From assembly GCA_039090855.1 (NCBI GenBank), contig CM076991.1, positions 101,444,021 through 101,508,020 on the forward strand: a stretch of 64,000 nt of DNA, read 5' to 3'. The position numbers and the translations under genes were made by a program. Below, in pieces: positions 11,239-22,465 of the stretch (its first letter is position 1; each line of letters begins with the position of its first letter). The notes beneath the pieces are model-generated. The model searched no databases. It worked only from the letters and a program-made list of their open reading frames with translations, and had not been told where the DNA came from. Source of the stretch: Macrothele yani (Eukaryota; Arthropoda; Arachnida; Araneae; Macrothelidae).

Positions 11239-11716
11239 TTTCTGACTTTAAGCAGTGGTTTTCCATGGTTGCAATATGCTTTTTAATTCAATATTCCATA
11301 TGGTCTGCTTCTGAGGATTTTTCTGTTACTGGTGTACAAAAAACAGTTATCCTTAATCCGTTTATTCGGCAATGTGTCTAGCATATTGCCAGGGGCGTAC
11401 TGGTAGCCCCCGTAATACCCCGCAGTGCGGTGGGCCTCATGGTTAAAAGGTTCTCTAGCCTCAGCAAATAGATTCTACAAATTTTTTTCGTAAACTTCGT
11501 ATGAAACTGGTTAAAGAAACAGCCGAGAATTAAGACGGTTTTGAATGAAGTATTTAAAAGAAAAGCAGCTTTTGCTCTTTTTTTTTAATAAATAAGTCAA
11601 ATATTTAAAAATCATCTTCCTTGCTTTAGTTCATTAAAAATTGCATGATGGGAAAATAGCTATTCAAGAGAACTTGAAGCCCCTTTTCCCAGCCCTTGCA
11701 GCAGTTTTTATGCGTG
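11116..11716. other. Unassigned AT-rich stretch
   Basis: No open frame or repeat was recognised. Confidence 0.4.
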
Positions 11717-11718
11717 TA

Positions 11719-12655
11719 CAATCGTGGACAAGAGTCCTTCACTCGTAGACCGAAAGTCAAATGTTTGATGTTTGAAGTCAACTTATACAGCGTAATGGTA
11801 AAGTCAGGAATACATATTATGCATCATTTTAAAGGAAATTTTATGCTGAATTCAAATATTTTTACACAATGTTATTACCAGTAATAAAAGTGAAGTTACA
11901 AGCAAAAGTACAGCGTCTAGTCATAAAAAGCAACAATAGTGGAATTTGTCCAATTAGTGTGCAGTGCATTTAACGTAAAATTACTGTACAGCACATTTAT
12001 TGAAACTTACAGGACGCTTGAAATAACTTACCAACAACCAAAATACGCTTTAATATTTAATTGGATAACCACGGTTTCTTAGTAACAAAGTGCACCTTCT
12101 TGGCATGGAACTAATGAGCTTCTCTAGTTGCCCGTTGGTGATAACACGGTACGATACGGACCTTACAGACAATTAAATATTTTAATTAAATACTTTAATT
12201 GAATCTGTAAGGGTCGTATGGCACCGTCTTATCACCAATGAGCAACTAGAGAAGCTCATTAGTTCCATGCCAAGAAGTTGCACTTTGTTACTAAGAAACC
12301 GTGGTTATCTAATTAAATATTAAAGCGTATTTTGCTTGTTGGTCAGTTATTTCAAGTGTCCTGCAAGTGTCAATAATGTACTGTACTGTAATTTTACGGT
12401 AAATGCATTGTACACTAATTTCACAAATTCCGCTATTTGTTGCTTTTTATAAGTAGACGCTGTACTTTTGCTCGTAACTTCACTTCTATTAGTGGTAATA
12501 ACATTCTGTAAAAATATTTGAATTCGAAATAAAATTTCCTTTAAAATGATGTATAATATGTAACCCTGACTTTACCATTACGCTGTATAAGTTAACTTCA
12601 AACAACATCAAACATTTGACTTTGTCTACTGGTGCAGGACTTTTGGCCAGGATTG
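11719..12655. mobile_element. Foldback Tc1-type element (long inverted repeat, TA flanks)
   Basis: Two arms of about 460 bp (11719-12178 and about 12190-12655) are imperfect reverse complements across a short AT-rich centre near 12180. The outer ends read CAATCGTGGACAAGAGTCC and, in reverse complement, CAATCCTGGCCAAAAGTCC, each next to TA. CTGGCCAAAAG is a common Tc1-type terminal word. There is no transposase frame. A transcript would fold into a very long hairpin. Confidence 0.85.
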
Positions 12656-12657
12656 TA

Positions 12658-13732
12658 TGTTAACAAGAGAATGTGAAAGAAATATCAGTTCATTGATGGA
12701 AATTTTATACCAATGAAGATATGATGTTATTTATTACAGTAGTCTGCTCATAACTACGCATCATTCAAAATATAATAAACTAAAAGGTGTTCTTCACAGG
12801 AGCGAAAATTCAGAGACCTGTGTCATTTTATTTATGACAAAGTCAAAAGAATTTGTTTTTACTACGTGCGAAAAATTGTGGTGTTATGTTAAGTGTGTTT
12901 TTTTATATTCCAGAGTAAATAATGTAAGTACTTTTACATTTTTTGTGTTACGTTACTTAGTTATTCGCTTAATTACGTATGTTGTGACATTTCGTATAAA
13001 TCGGAAAAGTCATTAGACACTGCCCCACAACAATTGATGTTTTGTGTGTGTAATCGCGAGGAAAAAGCTGGCCTTAGTTTTTTAAAAGAATAAAATTTGC
13101 ATGATATGATTAACTTTGAAGAAAGTATTTTGTAGTAATTTCTATCGGTATAAAATCAGGGCAATCATTTTAATTACAACGTAAACATTTGTTTTTCAAG
13201 CAATAAAGTGCAATAATTTTGATTTTACGAAAAGTACTCGTAGATTCAAAATAAATTGTTTTTTAAAATATCCGTAAAGCGTAGTTAATAATATGGAAGT
13301 TAAAATTTTCAGTAATTGAAAGCTAATGGATTTTCATAAAAAGTCCTCAAAATATGTTTTGCGGTGGAAGGGGGAGTCCGAACGCATTGCTCATTGCTAC
13401 TAAAGAAACTATGCACTATTAACTACACATCTTTTGATATAACACTAGTAACTACAACTGCATCTATAGACACTAGTAACTACATAACTACACATCTATT
13501 GATATAACACTAGTAACTACATCTATAGACACTAGTAACTACAACTACATCAAAAGCACTGGTAACTACATCTATAACTTCCATATTCTCCTTGATTAAC
13601 ACATTACCCTTTAATCCGTTAAGAGGTGCTTCAAGATTTGTTTTCGTTTGTGGATTTTGTATGTCTTTACAAGTTACAGAACACATGTCTGATATGTGAA
13701 TGAAAATTCGTGAAGCACACATATCCAACATA
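12658..13732. other. Unassigned AT-rich stretch with short CACTAGTAACTAC repeats
   Basis: Between 13430 and 13560 the word CACTAGTAACTAC recurs irregularly together with CATCTAT. The rest contains no recognised gene or element. Confidence 0.5.
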
Positions 13733-14458
13733 ATTCGTTTAAGGTAAAAGGTAATTTTCTTATAATTTGTTTAAGGTAAAAGGTAATTTTCTTATAATTT
13801 GTTTAAGGTAAAAGGTAATTTTCTTATAATTTGTTTAAGGTAAAAGGTAATTTTCTTATAATTTGTTTAAGGTAAAAGGTAAATTTCTTATAATTTGTTT
13901 AAGGTAAAATGTAATTTTCTTATAATTTGTTTAAGGTAAAAGGTAATTTTCTTATAATTTGTTTAAGGTAAAAGGTAATTTTCTTATAATTTGTTTAAGG
14001 TAAAAGGTAATTTTCTTATAATTCGTTTAAGGTAAAAGGTAATTTTCTTATAATTCGTTTAAGGTAAAAGGTAATTTTCTTATAATTCGTTTAAGGTAAA
14101 AGGTAATTTTCTTATAATTCGTTTAAGGTAAAATGTAATTTTCTTATAATTCGTTTAAGGTAATTTTCTTATAATTCGTTTAAGGTAAAAGGTAATTTTC
14201 TTATAATTCGTTTAAGGTAAAAGGTAATTTTCTTATAATTTGTTTAAGGTAAAAGGTAATTTTCTTATAATTTGTTTAAGGTAAAAGGTAATTTTCTTAT
14301 AATTTGTTTAAGGTAAAAGGTAATTTTCTTATAATTTGTTTAAGGTAAAAGGTAATTTTCTTATAATTTGTTTAAGGTAAAAGGTAATTTTCTTATAATT
14401 TGTTTATGGTAAAAGGTAATTTTCTTATAATTTGTTTAAGGTAAAAGGTAATTTTCTT
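13733..14458. repeat. 32-bp minisatellite, ~22 copies
   Basis: The unit is GTTTAAGGTAAAAGGTAATT followed by TTCTTATAATTT/C. Copies are nearly identical. A T/C variant (AATTTG versus AATTCG) occurs in blocks, and one unit near 14150 lost about 10 bases. This indicates recent amplification. Confidence 0.95.
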
Positions 14459-14669
14459 TTAAAAATCACGTTATCTCTCCAAAATTACTTTCTTCGTTGT
14501 TGTGCTTTCTTTGTTGTAAATTTGCTTCCCCTAGGCAAGCTAACAACGAAAAAAGAAACCATCTTTATATTCCGGAAAAAATTGCCGAGAGGGTTAAGGG
14601 AACATCAAAAATAAATTGATGTGCATCAAAATACATGATACAAAAATTTCGAATCAAAACAAGTAACAG

Positions 14670-14845
14670 TGGTCTAAGCGCTGGCTTATGACCATTCGTC
14701 CTAGATGAGTCCGGGTTCGAATCCCGGTGATTCATGGATGTTGTTTCGTTACCTGGAGTCAGCGACCCTAAACTAGGGACGGGCGACTGCTTCTAGCCCA
14801 TTGAGTTGTTCACGATTGTCGTAAAATCTTCAGTAATGAAAAAAA
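14670..14845 (+). mobile_element. tRNA-derived SINE, family A
   Basis: GTGGTCTAAGCGCTGGCTTA and the B box GGGTTCGAATCCC are followed by ATGGATGTTGT, a CCCTAAACTAGGGACGGGCG body and an A-rich end. The head before the A box is missing and the tail is degraded. Confidence 0.85.
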
Positions 14846-15066
14846 GGTGAATATTTTTTTCTAATTTCAAATTTTAATATAGAGACGTACATGTGTATAC
14901 GTGCATTTATATACCTTTGTGTCAAATGCCTGAATGTGTGTATGTTCGTACATAAGCTACACTTGGGTGTTTCTGATTTCTCTCGGTAGTGATTAAACGA
15001 CACACGCTGACAGAAATATTTTCACTGTACTAGAGCAAATGTTCTGTCTCATAAAATATTTAAAGC
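14846..15066. other. Unassigned spacer between SINEs
   Basis: Nothing recognised. Confidence 0.4.
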
Positions 15067-15250
15067 TTCCCCGGTGGCGCAATGGTCAAAGTGCTGGCTT
15101 ATGACCGTTCGTCAAAGTGGGTCGGGGTTCGAATTCCGAAGGCATGGATGTTGTGTTTGTCTTACGGAACTGGCTCTCTCACTTCCCTGGAACTAATGGC
15201 CCTAAATTAGAGACTGGCGGTGGTCGTTAAACCCTCAACCAAGAGCAAAA
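15067..15250 (+). mobile_element. tRNA-derived SINE, family A
   Basis: CCCCGGTGGCGCAATGGTC (A box) and GGGTTCGAATTCC (B box) are followed by GGCATGGATGTTGTGTTTG, the ACTGGCTC / CCCTAAATTAGAGAC body and GGTGGTCGTTAAACC near the A-rich end. A short body deletion precedes the tail. Confidence 0.87.
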
Positions 15251-15954
15251 AGAACACCATAGAAGGTGAAACAAAACGGGCGACACAGAACAAACTGAAA
15301 AGGTACAGAAGTATTTGCACAGCAGACCGCAAAATAATCTTCCAGACTTAAAAATATTGCGCAGTTTTGGATAAATTCTCAAAGGTGGGCAGAGGTTAAA
15401 AATGTCAGCAATCTGCTAAAATAAGGGATTTCTTTATATCTGCCCAAATGCGAGTGCAGACTCAGTTTGAAGCGTTCTTATTACTGAGATGTTAATATTG
15501 TGTTTGTTTTTGGTTTTTAAACACTATTTGGGATTAGCAAGTGAAGCAGTTGTATGGTTTTATTTTGATGAATTTCAGTCAAGTCACACTCATACTTTCA
15601 AGAAAAACAAATTCTAACAAAAAAAAATGCTTCAAGTCGCAGACTTTAACGCGATATTCACACATACAGAACATCTCTTTTATTTAAAAAGTCAGCGAAG
15701 AATGGAAATAGTAGCAAATAAACAGCTGAAAATTAAAAGACCTCCCAAACTAAATAATGCATTACGTGGTATCCCTGTTTGCTTCTAATTTTTACCGAAC
15801 AACACTGCTCAAGAAAAACTTATTGAGCAAATTTTAACGGAATGATGTTCAAAAGAGGAGATTCAAAACTTTTAATGAAACGTTTTTGTTTATCCAAATT
15901 TTGAAGGTTCTTTGCTCTGCCAATCTTATGGGCGATCAGAACAGTACCATCGTT
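15251..15954. other. Unassigned AT-rich stretch
   Basis: No open frame with a motif and no repeat was recognised. Confidence 0.45.
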
Positions 15955-16650
15955 TTGGCTGAGTGTGACAAGGATATTAAGTCAGATAATATCCGAAAAC
16001 TTTGAAAATTTCATCGTCCTGGACTGGACTCGAATCTGCGTCTCCCAGATAGGGCCCGGGTATGCTAACCACTACACCACCCAGAACGACCAAGTCTGAA
16101 GTTTCCGATTAATTTGAATATAACCATCACAGAATTCACTAGTCTCCCAGAGAGCATACCCGGGCGCTATCTGGGAGACGCGGTTTCGAGTCCCGCTCCA
16201 GGACGATGAAATTTTCAAGTTTTTGGATATTATCTGACTTAACATCCTTGTCACACTTACACCAAAAATCGGATTGTCATCTTCAAAACTTGTATTACAT
16301 GTGTAATCCTGTATTTATTTCATGATTTATCTGCTTCTCCGGGCAATCACAGGATAGGATTCTTAACCTCCAGATTCGCTAAACATGAATGCCGGTTGCT
16401 CCGACTGGCGAATCCTGTGATGGTTAGATTCAAATTAATCGGAAACTTGAGTCTTGGTCGTTCTGGGTGGTGTAGTGGTTAGCATACCCGGGCGCTATAT
16501 GGGAGACGCGGGTTCGAGTCCCGCTCCAGGACGATGAAATTTTCAAGTTTTCAGATATTATCTGACTTAACATCCTTGTCACACTTACACCAAAAATCGG
16601 ATTGTCATCTTCTAAATCTTTATTACATGGGGTAATCTCGTATTTATTTC
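15955..16650. mobile_element. Palindromic cluster of tRNA-derived SINE family C (one minus, two plus)
   Basis: A copy on the minus strand (15955-16095) and two on the plus strand (16143-16320 partial, 16452-16650) share a tRNA-like head. Each also has the tail words GATGAAATTTTCAAG, ATTATCTGACTTAACATCC and TTGTCACACTTAC. The best head, 16461-16532, folds with a 7-bp acceptor stem (TTCTGGG / TCCAGGA with two wobble pairs) and a GCGGG / CCCGC T-stem around TTCGAGT. Outside the SINE, the flank CCGATTAATTTGAAT is also inverted (16107 and 16425), so the whole unit forms an inverted repeat. Confidence 0.75.
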
Positions 16651-17000
16651 ATGCGTACATATGGTTGACAAACATATTCATAAACATGCTACGAGAACTG
16701 ACCTTTATGCTGCAAAAAATAGTTATCCACAATTCTATTAACAAACATCCTGAAACGATTAGTTCCACATAAGTGCGCTGACAAACATACTTCGAACATG
16801 AATTGTCTACTACATTGAGCATGTTGCGAACATTGAATAACATACTACGAACATGAGCAAACACGCTACAAGCATTAAAATTCTACAAACACATTGATGG
16901 ACATACTACGAATTTCAGTGCTCTACGAACTTTTGACAAAAGTGCTTCGAACTCCAGTGGTTTACGACATTGACGAATATGTTACGAAAACTGAGACACA
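16651..17000. repeat. Degenerate satellite with ACATACTACGAACAT words
   Basis: Words such as ACGAACAT, CTACAAACACATTGA and GACAAACAT recur every 20-40 bases with heavy divergence. This is the same vocabulary as the 142-bp array at 17860-18730. Confidence 0.7.
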
Positions 17001-17660
17001 GAGCCGGATTAAGGCTTTAGTGGACTCCTTGGCTAAGACATTTCAGGGGAACCTAAGGCTAAGACAGATCTGAGCAGGCCCTCAAATAATTATGACGGGG
17101 AATCATTATGAAGTCCGTTAAAACACAAAACTGTAGCAATATGCTTATCACGTAGCGCATTTTTCAAACTAATAAATTATCTGCAAAGGTTTCATAATAA
17201 GTTACTGTATTTTTCACTGTTCTGATAAGAACATGAATTAAAAACGTAAGATTCTTAGATTTTGTCTCGGATTTTCTAAAGATTTTTAGCATTGTATACT
17301 TTTCTTAGTGCATCTTTTCTGTCATGCAATGTGAAGCTACAGGAAACTTCGACTAGTAACGGTTCCGAGTACAAATTGGAAGGTGTTTGTCGATTACGTA
17401 AAGAAAATGATACTCTCTCGTCGACCCCGCTGTACGCGGTAACATGGAACCTTCACCCTAGGCGAATAACTGCCTTGAAATTTGTTCGTCTTCCAGCCTC
17501 TGTTTCTGACTAAGTGGAAATCACACGAAACAAAAGAAACTATTTTGTAAATCTCTCTTTCTCTCTCTATCTATTATTTGTCCAGGCATGTCTCCTGGGC
17601 CCTTGGTCATGGTGGGCCCAAATGCCATAGCCCCTGTAGACGCCCCCCCTAATCAGGCCC
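17001..17660. other. Unassigned stretch interrupting the satellite
   Basis: The left edge (GAGCCGGATTAAGGC, near 17006) and the right edge (GCCATAGCCCCTGTAGACGC, near 17622) are GC-richer than the interior. This looks like an inserted element, but I found no terminal repeats, target duplication or coding motif. Confidence 0.35.
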
Positions 17661-18980
17661 TGCTGAGACAAGCATGCTACGAACGTTATGAAGCACGCTA
17701 CAAGCATTATGAAGCACGCTACGAGCATTATGAAGCATGCTACAAGCATTATGAAGCGCGCTACGAGCATTGTGAAGCACACTATATACGAGCATCACGA
17801 AGTATGCGAGCATTAAAATTCTACAAACATATTGACGCACTAAAACACACGCCACGAGCATTAAAATCCTGTGAACACATTGAAGGGCACACTACGGACT
17901 TAATAGAAACGTTGCGTCGAACACCAGTGGTCTACGACATAGACGGATGTTTTACGACTACTGAGACACGTACTACTAACATTATGAAACACGCTGCGAG
18001 CATTAAAATTCTATGAACACATTGAAGGGCACACTACGGACTTAATAGAAATGTTACGTCGAACACCAGTGGTCTACGACATTGACAGATATTTTACGAC
18101 TACTGAGACACGTACATGAAACAGCATTATGAAACACGCTGCGAGCATTAAAATTCTATGAACACATTGAAGGGCACACTACGGACTTAATAGAAATGTT
18201 ACGTCGAACACCAGTGGTCTACGACATTGACGGATATTTTACGACTACTGAGACACGTACTACTAGCATTATGAAACACGCTGCGAGCATTAAAATTCTA
18301 TGAACACATTGAAGGGCACACTACGGACTTAATAGAAATGTTACGTCGAACACCAGTGGTCTACGACATTGACGGATATTTTACGACTACTGAGACACGT
18401 ACTACTAGCATTATGAAACACGCTGCGAGCATTAAAATTCTATGAACACATTGAAGGGCACACTACGGACTTAATAGAAATGTTACGTCGAACACCTGTG
18501 GTCTACGACATTGACGGATATTTTACGACTACTGAGACACGTACTACTAGCATTATGAAACACGCTGCGAGCATTAAAATTCTATGAACACATTGAAGGG
18601 CACACAACAGACTTAATAGAAACGTTACGTCGAACACCTGTGGTCTACGACATTGACGGATATTTTACGACTACTGAGACACATGCTACTATCATTATGA
18701 AACACGCTGCGAGCATTGAAATTCCACAAACACATGGACGGACATACTACGTACTTTTGACAAACTTACTTCGAACTCCAGTGGTCTACGACATTAAAAA
18801 AATTTGTTACGAGCGTTGAGAAACATTGCTACGAATGTCATCAAACATGCTACGAGTATTAATATGCTACAAGTACGTTGACGGATATCCAACGAGCATT
18901 AGTACTCTACGAAATTTCGACAAATATGCTTCAAACACAACACCAGTGGTCTACAACATTGGCGAATATGGGACGAACAT
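17660..18980. repeat. Complex satellite: ~20-bp words plus a 142-bp higher-order unit
   Basis: From 17675 to 17860 the words GCTACGAGCATTATGAAGCA recur at 15-20 bp. From about 17860 to 18730 a 142-bp unit made of the same words repeats about six times. Its landmark ATTGAAGGGCACAC occurs near 17880, 18021, 18166, 18308, 18450 and 18592. From 18731 the array decays until MITE-1 copy 2 interrupts it. Confidence 0.92.
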
Positions 18981-19419
18981 TACACTGAGAAAAACGTTTT
19001 GTTAATTCAGCACAAAAACTGTTGAATAAAAAAATTGTCCATATGCAGTCAGCAAAAATGTTTGTTGAATTTATCAAAATATTTTGTTGAAAATTATTGT
19101 TGATTATGCAAAATTTATTGTTATCATGACAAACGTTTTGTTCATTTAACAAAATACCTAGGTCGATTTTTGGGAATTTGTTTGATCCAACAATATGTAT
19201 TGTTATCGTGATAAAACATTTTGTTGCTGCAACCAAACATATTGTTATCGTGACACAGTAATTTCTTGCTCCAAGAAAATTTAGATTTTTGTAGCTTAGC
19301 CAATTTGTCCCTAAACTTTTTTCCCGATGGCAACACTTCGCCGGTGCAGTAATTTTAGGCTGTGCTCTTCGACCCTGTGGGTCAGCTATTTTTTCCCAGC
19401 CATCTTTTTTTTTTTCTAG

Positions 19420-19565
19420 TAGTGTTTAAATGAATTTGGATGGTGTTACGTCACGAGGAAATTCCTTCAGAGCCAGCAAAAAATCTCTCACCGAGCGGAT
19501 TCGAACCTGAGAGCTCCAGTTTAGGAACAAGCGTGCTTACTACTCGGCTATACCTGTTCTCAGGA
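19420..19565 (-). mobile_element. tRNA-like (SINE-head) sequence nested in MITE-1
   Basis: On the minus strand an A-box-like TAGCCGAGTAGTAAGCACG is followed by a B box GGTTCGAATCC about 50 bases later. This is the layout of a Pol III tRNA-like promoter. No CCA, clean cloverleaf or tail was seen, so a degenerate SINE head is more likely than a tRNA gene. Confidence 0.5.
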
Positions 19566-19899
19566 GTAAATTTGCGAATTCAGCATTTCAAGGTCGCTTT
19601 ATTACCTTTTGGAATGTTGACGGACGATTTATATTTGACATAACGATATATTGACACTATTTCGGTACGTGTGCAACATGTTTTTAAGTACGCTTTCTTT
19701 TTAAATGTTTTCTTTAGTTTTTTGATGAAACAAATTATTGACATTTTTGGTTAGACAAAAAAAAAAAAATCGTAATATTTTTCTTAACGTTCTATATGTT
19801 CCCTGGTACTATCATCATGCAATCTTTGGTTGCCGCGCGAATTTTGAAACACCCTGTATATATACATAAATTACAACTCTTAACATTACCTCATGTGCA

Positions 19900-19940
19900 A
19901 ATTTTTATTTGCGATCAGGAACCGATCGCAAATAAAAATT
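19900..19940. repeat. Perfect 17-bp hairpin
   Basis: AATTTTTATTTGCGATC (19900-19916) pairs with GATCGCAAATAAAAATT (19924-19940) across a 7-base loop. Confidence 0.85.
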
Positions 19941-20221
19941 CGCAATCAGCCATAATTGAAAACGCAAAACGAGAATCTTCTGGTCAGTGGTAGTCCGGTA
20001 GTGCCCGTATGGAGTGGCTAGTAATCACGTGCGCTGTAGCGTATGTTCCATGCCACCTCCACATAGTTGAATTAACAAAATATAGCCAACGAAATAATTT
20101 TGTGTTGCCAACAAAACAATTCCGATGGAGTTTGGCTAAAGCAACAAAAGTAAAGCAACAAAACAGCTCAACAAAACTATTTTAGTTGTAAATGCATTTA
20201 TGGCACCTCTATTCATAGTGA

Positions 20222-20343
20222 TTGTGGAATAACTTTTTTACGGGTCTTAGTCCTGATGACGAACTAGGCTTTAGTTCGAAAATTTGACAACCAACTTTCA
20301 TTAAAAATAACCTCTAAAAGACCCGTAAAAAGTTATTCCACAA
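20222..20343. mobile_element. 122-bp MITE-2 nested in MITE-1 copy 2
   Basis: The terminal inverted repeats are about 26 bp, TTGTGGAATAACTTTTT then ACGGGTCTT, identical apart from one T. The interior is about 70 bp with no coding capacity. It separates two parts of the right half of MITE-1, so it inserted later. Confidence 0.75.
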
Positions 20344-20383
20344 AAACTATTTTGTTATTTTAAACAAACTTTTTTTCTCATTG

Positions 20384-20616
20384 TAAGAAACATGCTACGA
20401 TGATTATCGAACATGGTGTGAGCATAAATTTTAATATGCTACAAACACATTGATGAACATGCTACGAGAGTTATCAAACTACGAACTTCTGACAAATGTG
20501 TTTCGAACACCAGTTGTGTACGACTTTGACGAATACGTTACAAGCATTGTGGAGTATTCGTCAAAGTCGTACACAACTGGTACGACTTTGACGAATACGT
20601 TACAAGCTACGGACCA
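20384..20616. repeat. ACATGCTACGA satellite with a 27-bp perfect hairpin
   Basis: The satellite vocabulary of 16.65-18.98 kb resumes after the MITE. Within it, the 27 bases at 20510-20536 (beginning CCAGTTGTGTACGAC) are the exact reverse complement of 20554-20580. The segment TACGACTTTGACGAATACG is then repeated directly after the hairpin. Confidence 0.85.
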
Positions 20617-20850
20617 GGGGTGTATATAAAAAAATCGGGTGGGGGGCAGTAGTTTTTGAAATCCATCAGGACAAAATGAAGTTAATGAAAAATTAAAGCA
20701 TTATTTTCTAATACAAATTGACGCATTTTTTATTAAATTAAAGCATACGGTATGTTCAGTATGTCGCATTTTAACCTTTGTCCAAAGTATGTCGCGTTTT
20801 AACAAAAAATAAAACAAATTCGGGGGACGGGGGGGACAGGGCACCCCTGC
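20617..20850. repeat. Dispersed G-run-bounded repeat, copy 1
   Basis: Starting at GGTGGGGGG, the order is TTTTTGA-ATCCA, CAGGACA-AAATGAAGTTAATG, AAAAATTAAAGCA, TTTTCTAAT and TTGACGCATTTTT, ending near a second G-run (GGGGGACGGGGGGG). The same order occurs at 63352-63530, so this is a dispersed repeat. Class is unknown. Confidence 0.65.
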
Positions 20851-20990
20851 TACGAAGATTCTTAAACATGCTACGGGCATTAATATATTGTAAACACAAT
20901 GTGGAACATGCTACGATCATTAATGCTTTATGAACTTTTGACAAACATGTTGCGAATATTAATGTTCTACAAATACTCATCTTCTTAGCG
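20851..20990. repeat. Satellite remnant
   Basis: CATGCTACGGGCATTAATAT and related words continue the family seen at 16.65-20.6 kb. Confidence 0.6.
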
Positions 20991-21330
20991 TGTGTATCAG
21001 CAAAAGCGACATCGTACAGCCGCTTTTCGATCGAATTACATCAACCATCAATCAACCTGAAGAAATAAGATGATTACTGAGATCAAATCTCAGAACGCTT
21101 GTTTCCTGAAAATGAGAGGCATAAATTATCTCACTCTCATTCCACTGAAGTCAGTTTCCCATTCGACACAGTTTCCGAAGCTACATGTTTTTAGCAAACT
21201 GCCCTATTGCATCGATTCCCCTTCCTTACTCTTTCTTTCTTTTTTTTTTTTTTTTTAATTTGGGAACGACTTTGATTAAATCAATGCAAAATCAGAAGTT
21301 GTGACGTGCCTGCCCCGCAGGATGCACATG
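20991..21330. other. Unassigned stretch with T-run
   Basis: A run of about 17 T ends near 21256. Nothing else recognised. Confidence 0.4.
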
Positions 21331-21334
21331 AGAT

Positions 21335-21415
21335 AAAGGCAGATATCGATAGCACTCGGAGCTCCGGCGCCAAGATTTGTGGGTTCGAATCCCACCAATG
21401 ACATAAAAATGATGG
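21335..21415 (+). mobile_element. tRNA-like repeat fragment
   Basis: A B box TGGGTTCGAATCCCACC lies about 50 bases after a weak A-box-like segment, and a body word ATGACATAAAAATGATGG follows. Probably a SINE head of a fifth type; too degraded to classify. Confidence 0.4.
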
Positions 21416-21892
21416 AGAAATTTACTTCATCATATTGGCGACCGAACTTCCAGGATGGTCTGGCTATTACGTTTCTCGCAATGGTGGGATGTTCTTTCCT
21501 CACGGTGAGACAGTAAAAATGAGAATCTCTTCTTCAGTGCTTCGAAAAAACTAAATCAGTGTGATGCTACGTTCCACACACCAAATTGTCTGGGATTTCT
21601 CAAATGCACGTTCTTCATCGGATGACTGCCTACAGTGACACATGGTCCCGCTTGACCAGTAAGCCACGCCCTCTGGCTACTGATGTCACGTGTTTAGCAC
21701 ATTTCAGATATGAATAGAAAATAAAACAGTTATTTGTGCGTAAAAAGGAAGTAAGATGTAAAAACAGAGCGGGGATGAGGATTAAAAGAGAACTGTTCTT
21801 TGTAAACAGATTAAAGACAATATCATTCATAAAGGACTTCTAACAAGATAAACAACACCGTTTTGTAATAAGAAAAGAATAGGCTGAGTAGT
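21416..21892. other. Unassigned stretch
   Basis: Nothing recognised on either strand. Confidence 0.4.
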
Positions 21893-22465
21893 TAATTAAT
21901 TCATACACTCGACGTGGATTAGGAACACCAAACAGAAATCATCGCTCTTTCCACGTTTATAAGTGAGTCACGGAAAAATTTTCATCGGCCGCCATCGGGA
22001 ATCAAACACAGGGTCTGCCAGTTACGCACCGGACGTGCTACCACTGCACCACAGCTGCCTCGAATTCTCCAGACTCACAGTGATTAACTGCCAAACTACA
22101 TGGCAGGTTGCTTCATGGAGCCCCGCACAATGCTGGCGATTCGCCAAAGATGGAAAGCAGCAAGTGAACAAATAACTGGGAGACGAATGAACAATTAATT
22201 CATGCACTCGACGTGGATCAGGAACGCCAAACAGAAATCATCGCTCTTTCCACGTTAATAAGTGTGTCACGGAAACACTCTCATAGGTCGCCACCGAAAA
22301 TCGTGCGTCTAGAGAATTCGAGGCCGCTGTGGTGCAGTGGCAGCATGTCCAGCGCGTAAATGGAAGACCCTGGGTTCGATTCTCGGTGGCGGCCGATGAG
22401 AATATTTTCTTGACTCACTTATTAACGTGGAAATAGCGATGACTTCTGTATGGTGTAGGCTGAGT
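21893..22465. mobile_element. SINE family D cluster: two minus-strand pieces and one plus-strand copy
   Basis: The 3' body words ACTCGACGTGGAT, ACAGAAATCATCGCTC and CCACGTT occur at 21905-21960 and again at 22205-22260. The tRNA-like head appears on the minus strand at 21985-22070 and on the plus strand at 22322-22394. The plus head folds with a GCCGCTG / TGGCGGC acceptor stem, A box GTGGTGCAGTGGCAGC and B box GGGTTCGATTC. The arrangement is partly palindromic. Confidence 0.75.

Larger units (their letters stand above)
18983..20383. mobile_element. MITE-1 copy 2 (TA target duplication), expanded by nested insertions
   Basis: The left end CACTGAGAAAAACGTTTTG and right end (reverse complement CAATGAGAAAAAAAGTTTG) match MITE-1 at 7998-8537. 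They are flanked by TA at 18981-18982 and 20384-20385. The first ~420 bp align to MITE-1. Unrelated DNA follows from about 19402, including a tRNA-like repeat, a hairpin and a second MITE, and the MITE-1 right part resumes near 20060. It interrupts the ACGAACAT satellite. Confidence 0.82.

Noticed and set aside
16461..16532. Possible functional tRNA gene
   Set aside because: The acceptor and T-stems fold, but position 33 is C instead of T and the anticodon stem is mismatched. The sequence is also repeated three times with a shared SINE tail.
22322..22394. Possible tRNA gene on the plus strand
   Set aside because: The acceptor stem is plausible, but the D-arm and anticodon loop are not clean. 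Repeated flanking body words mark it as a SINE head.
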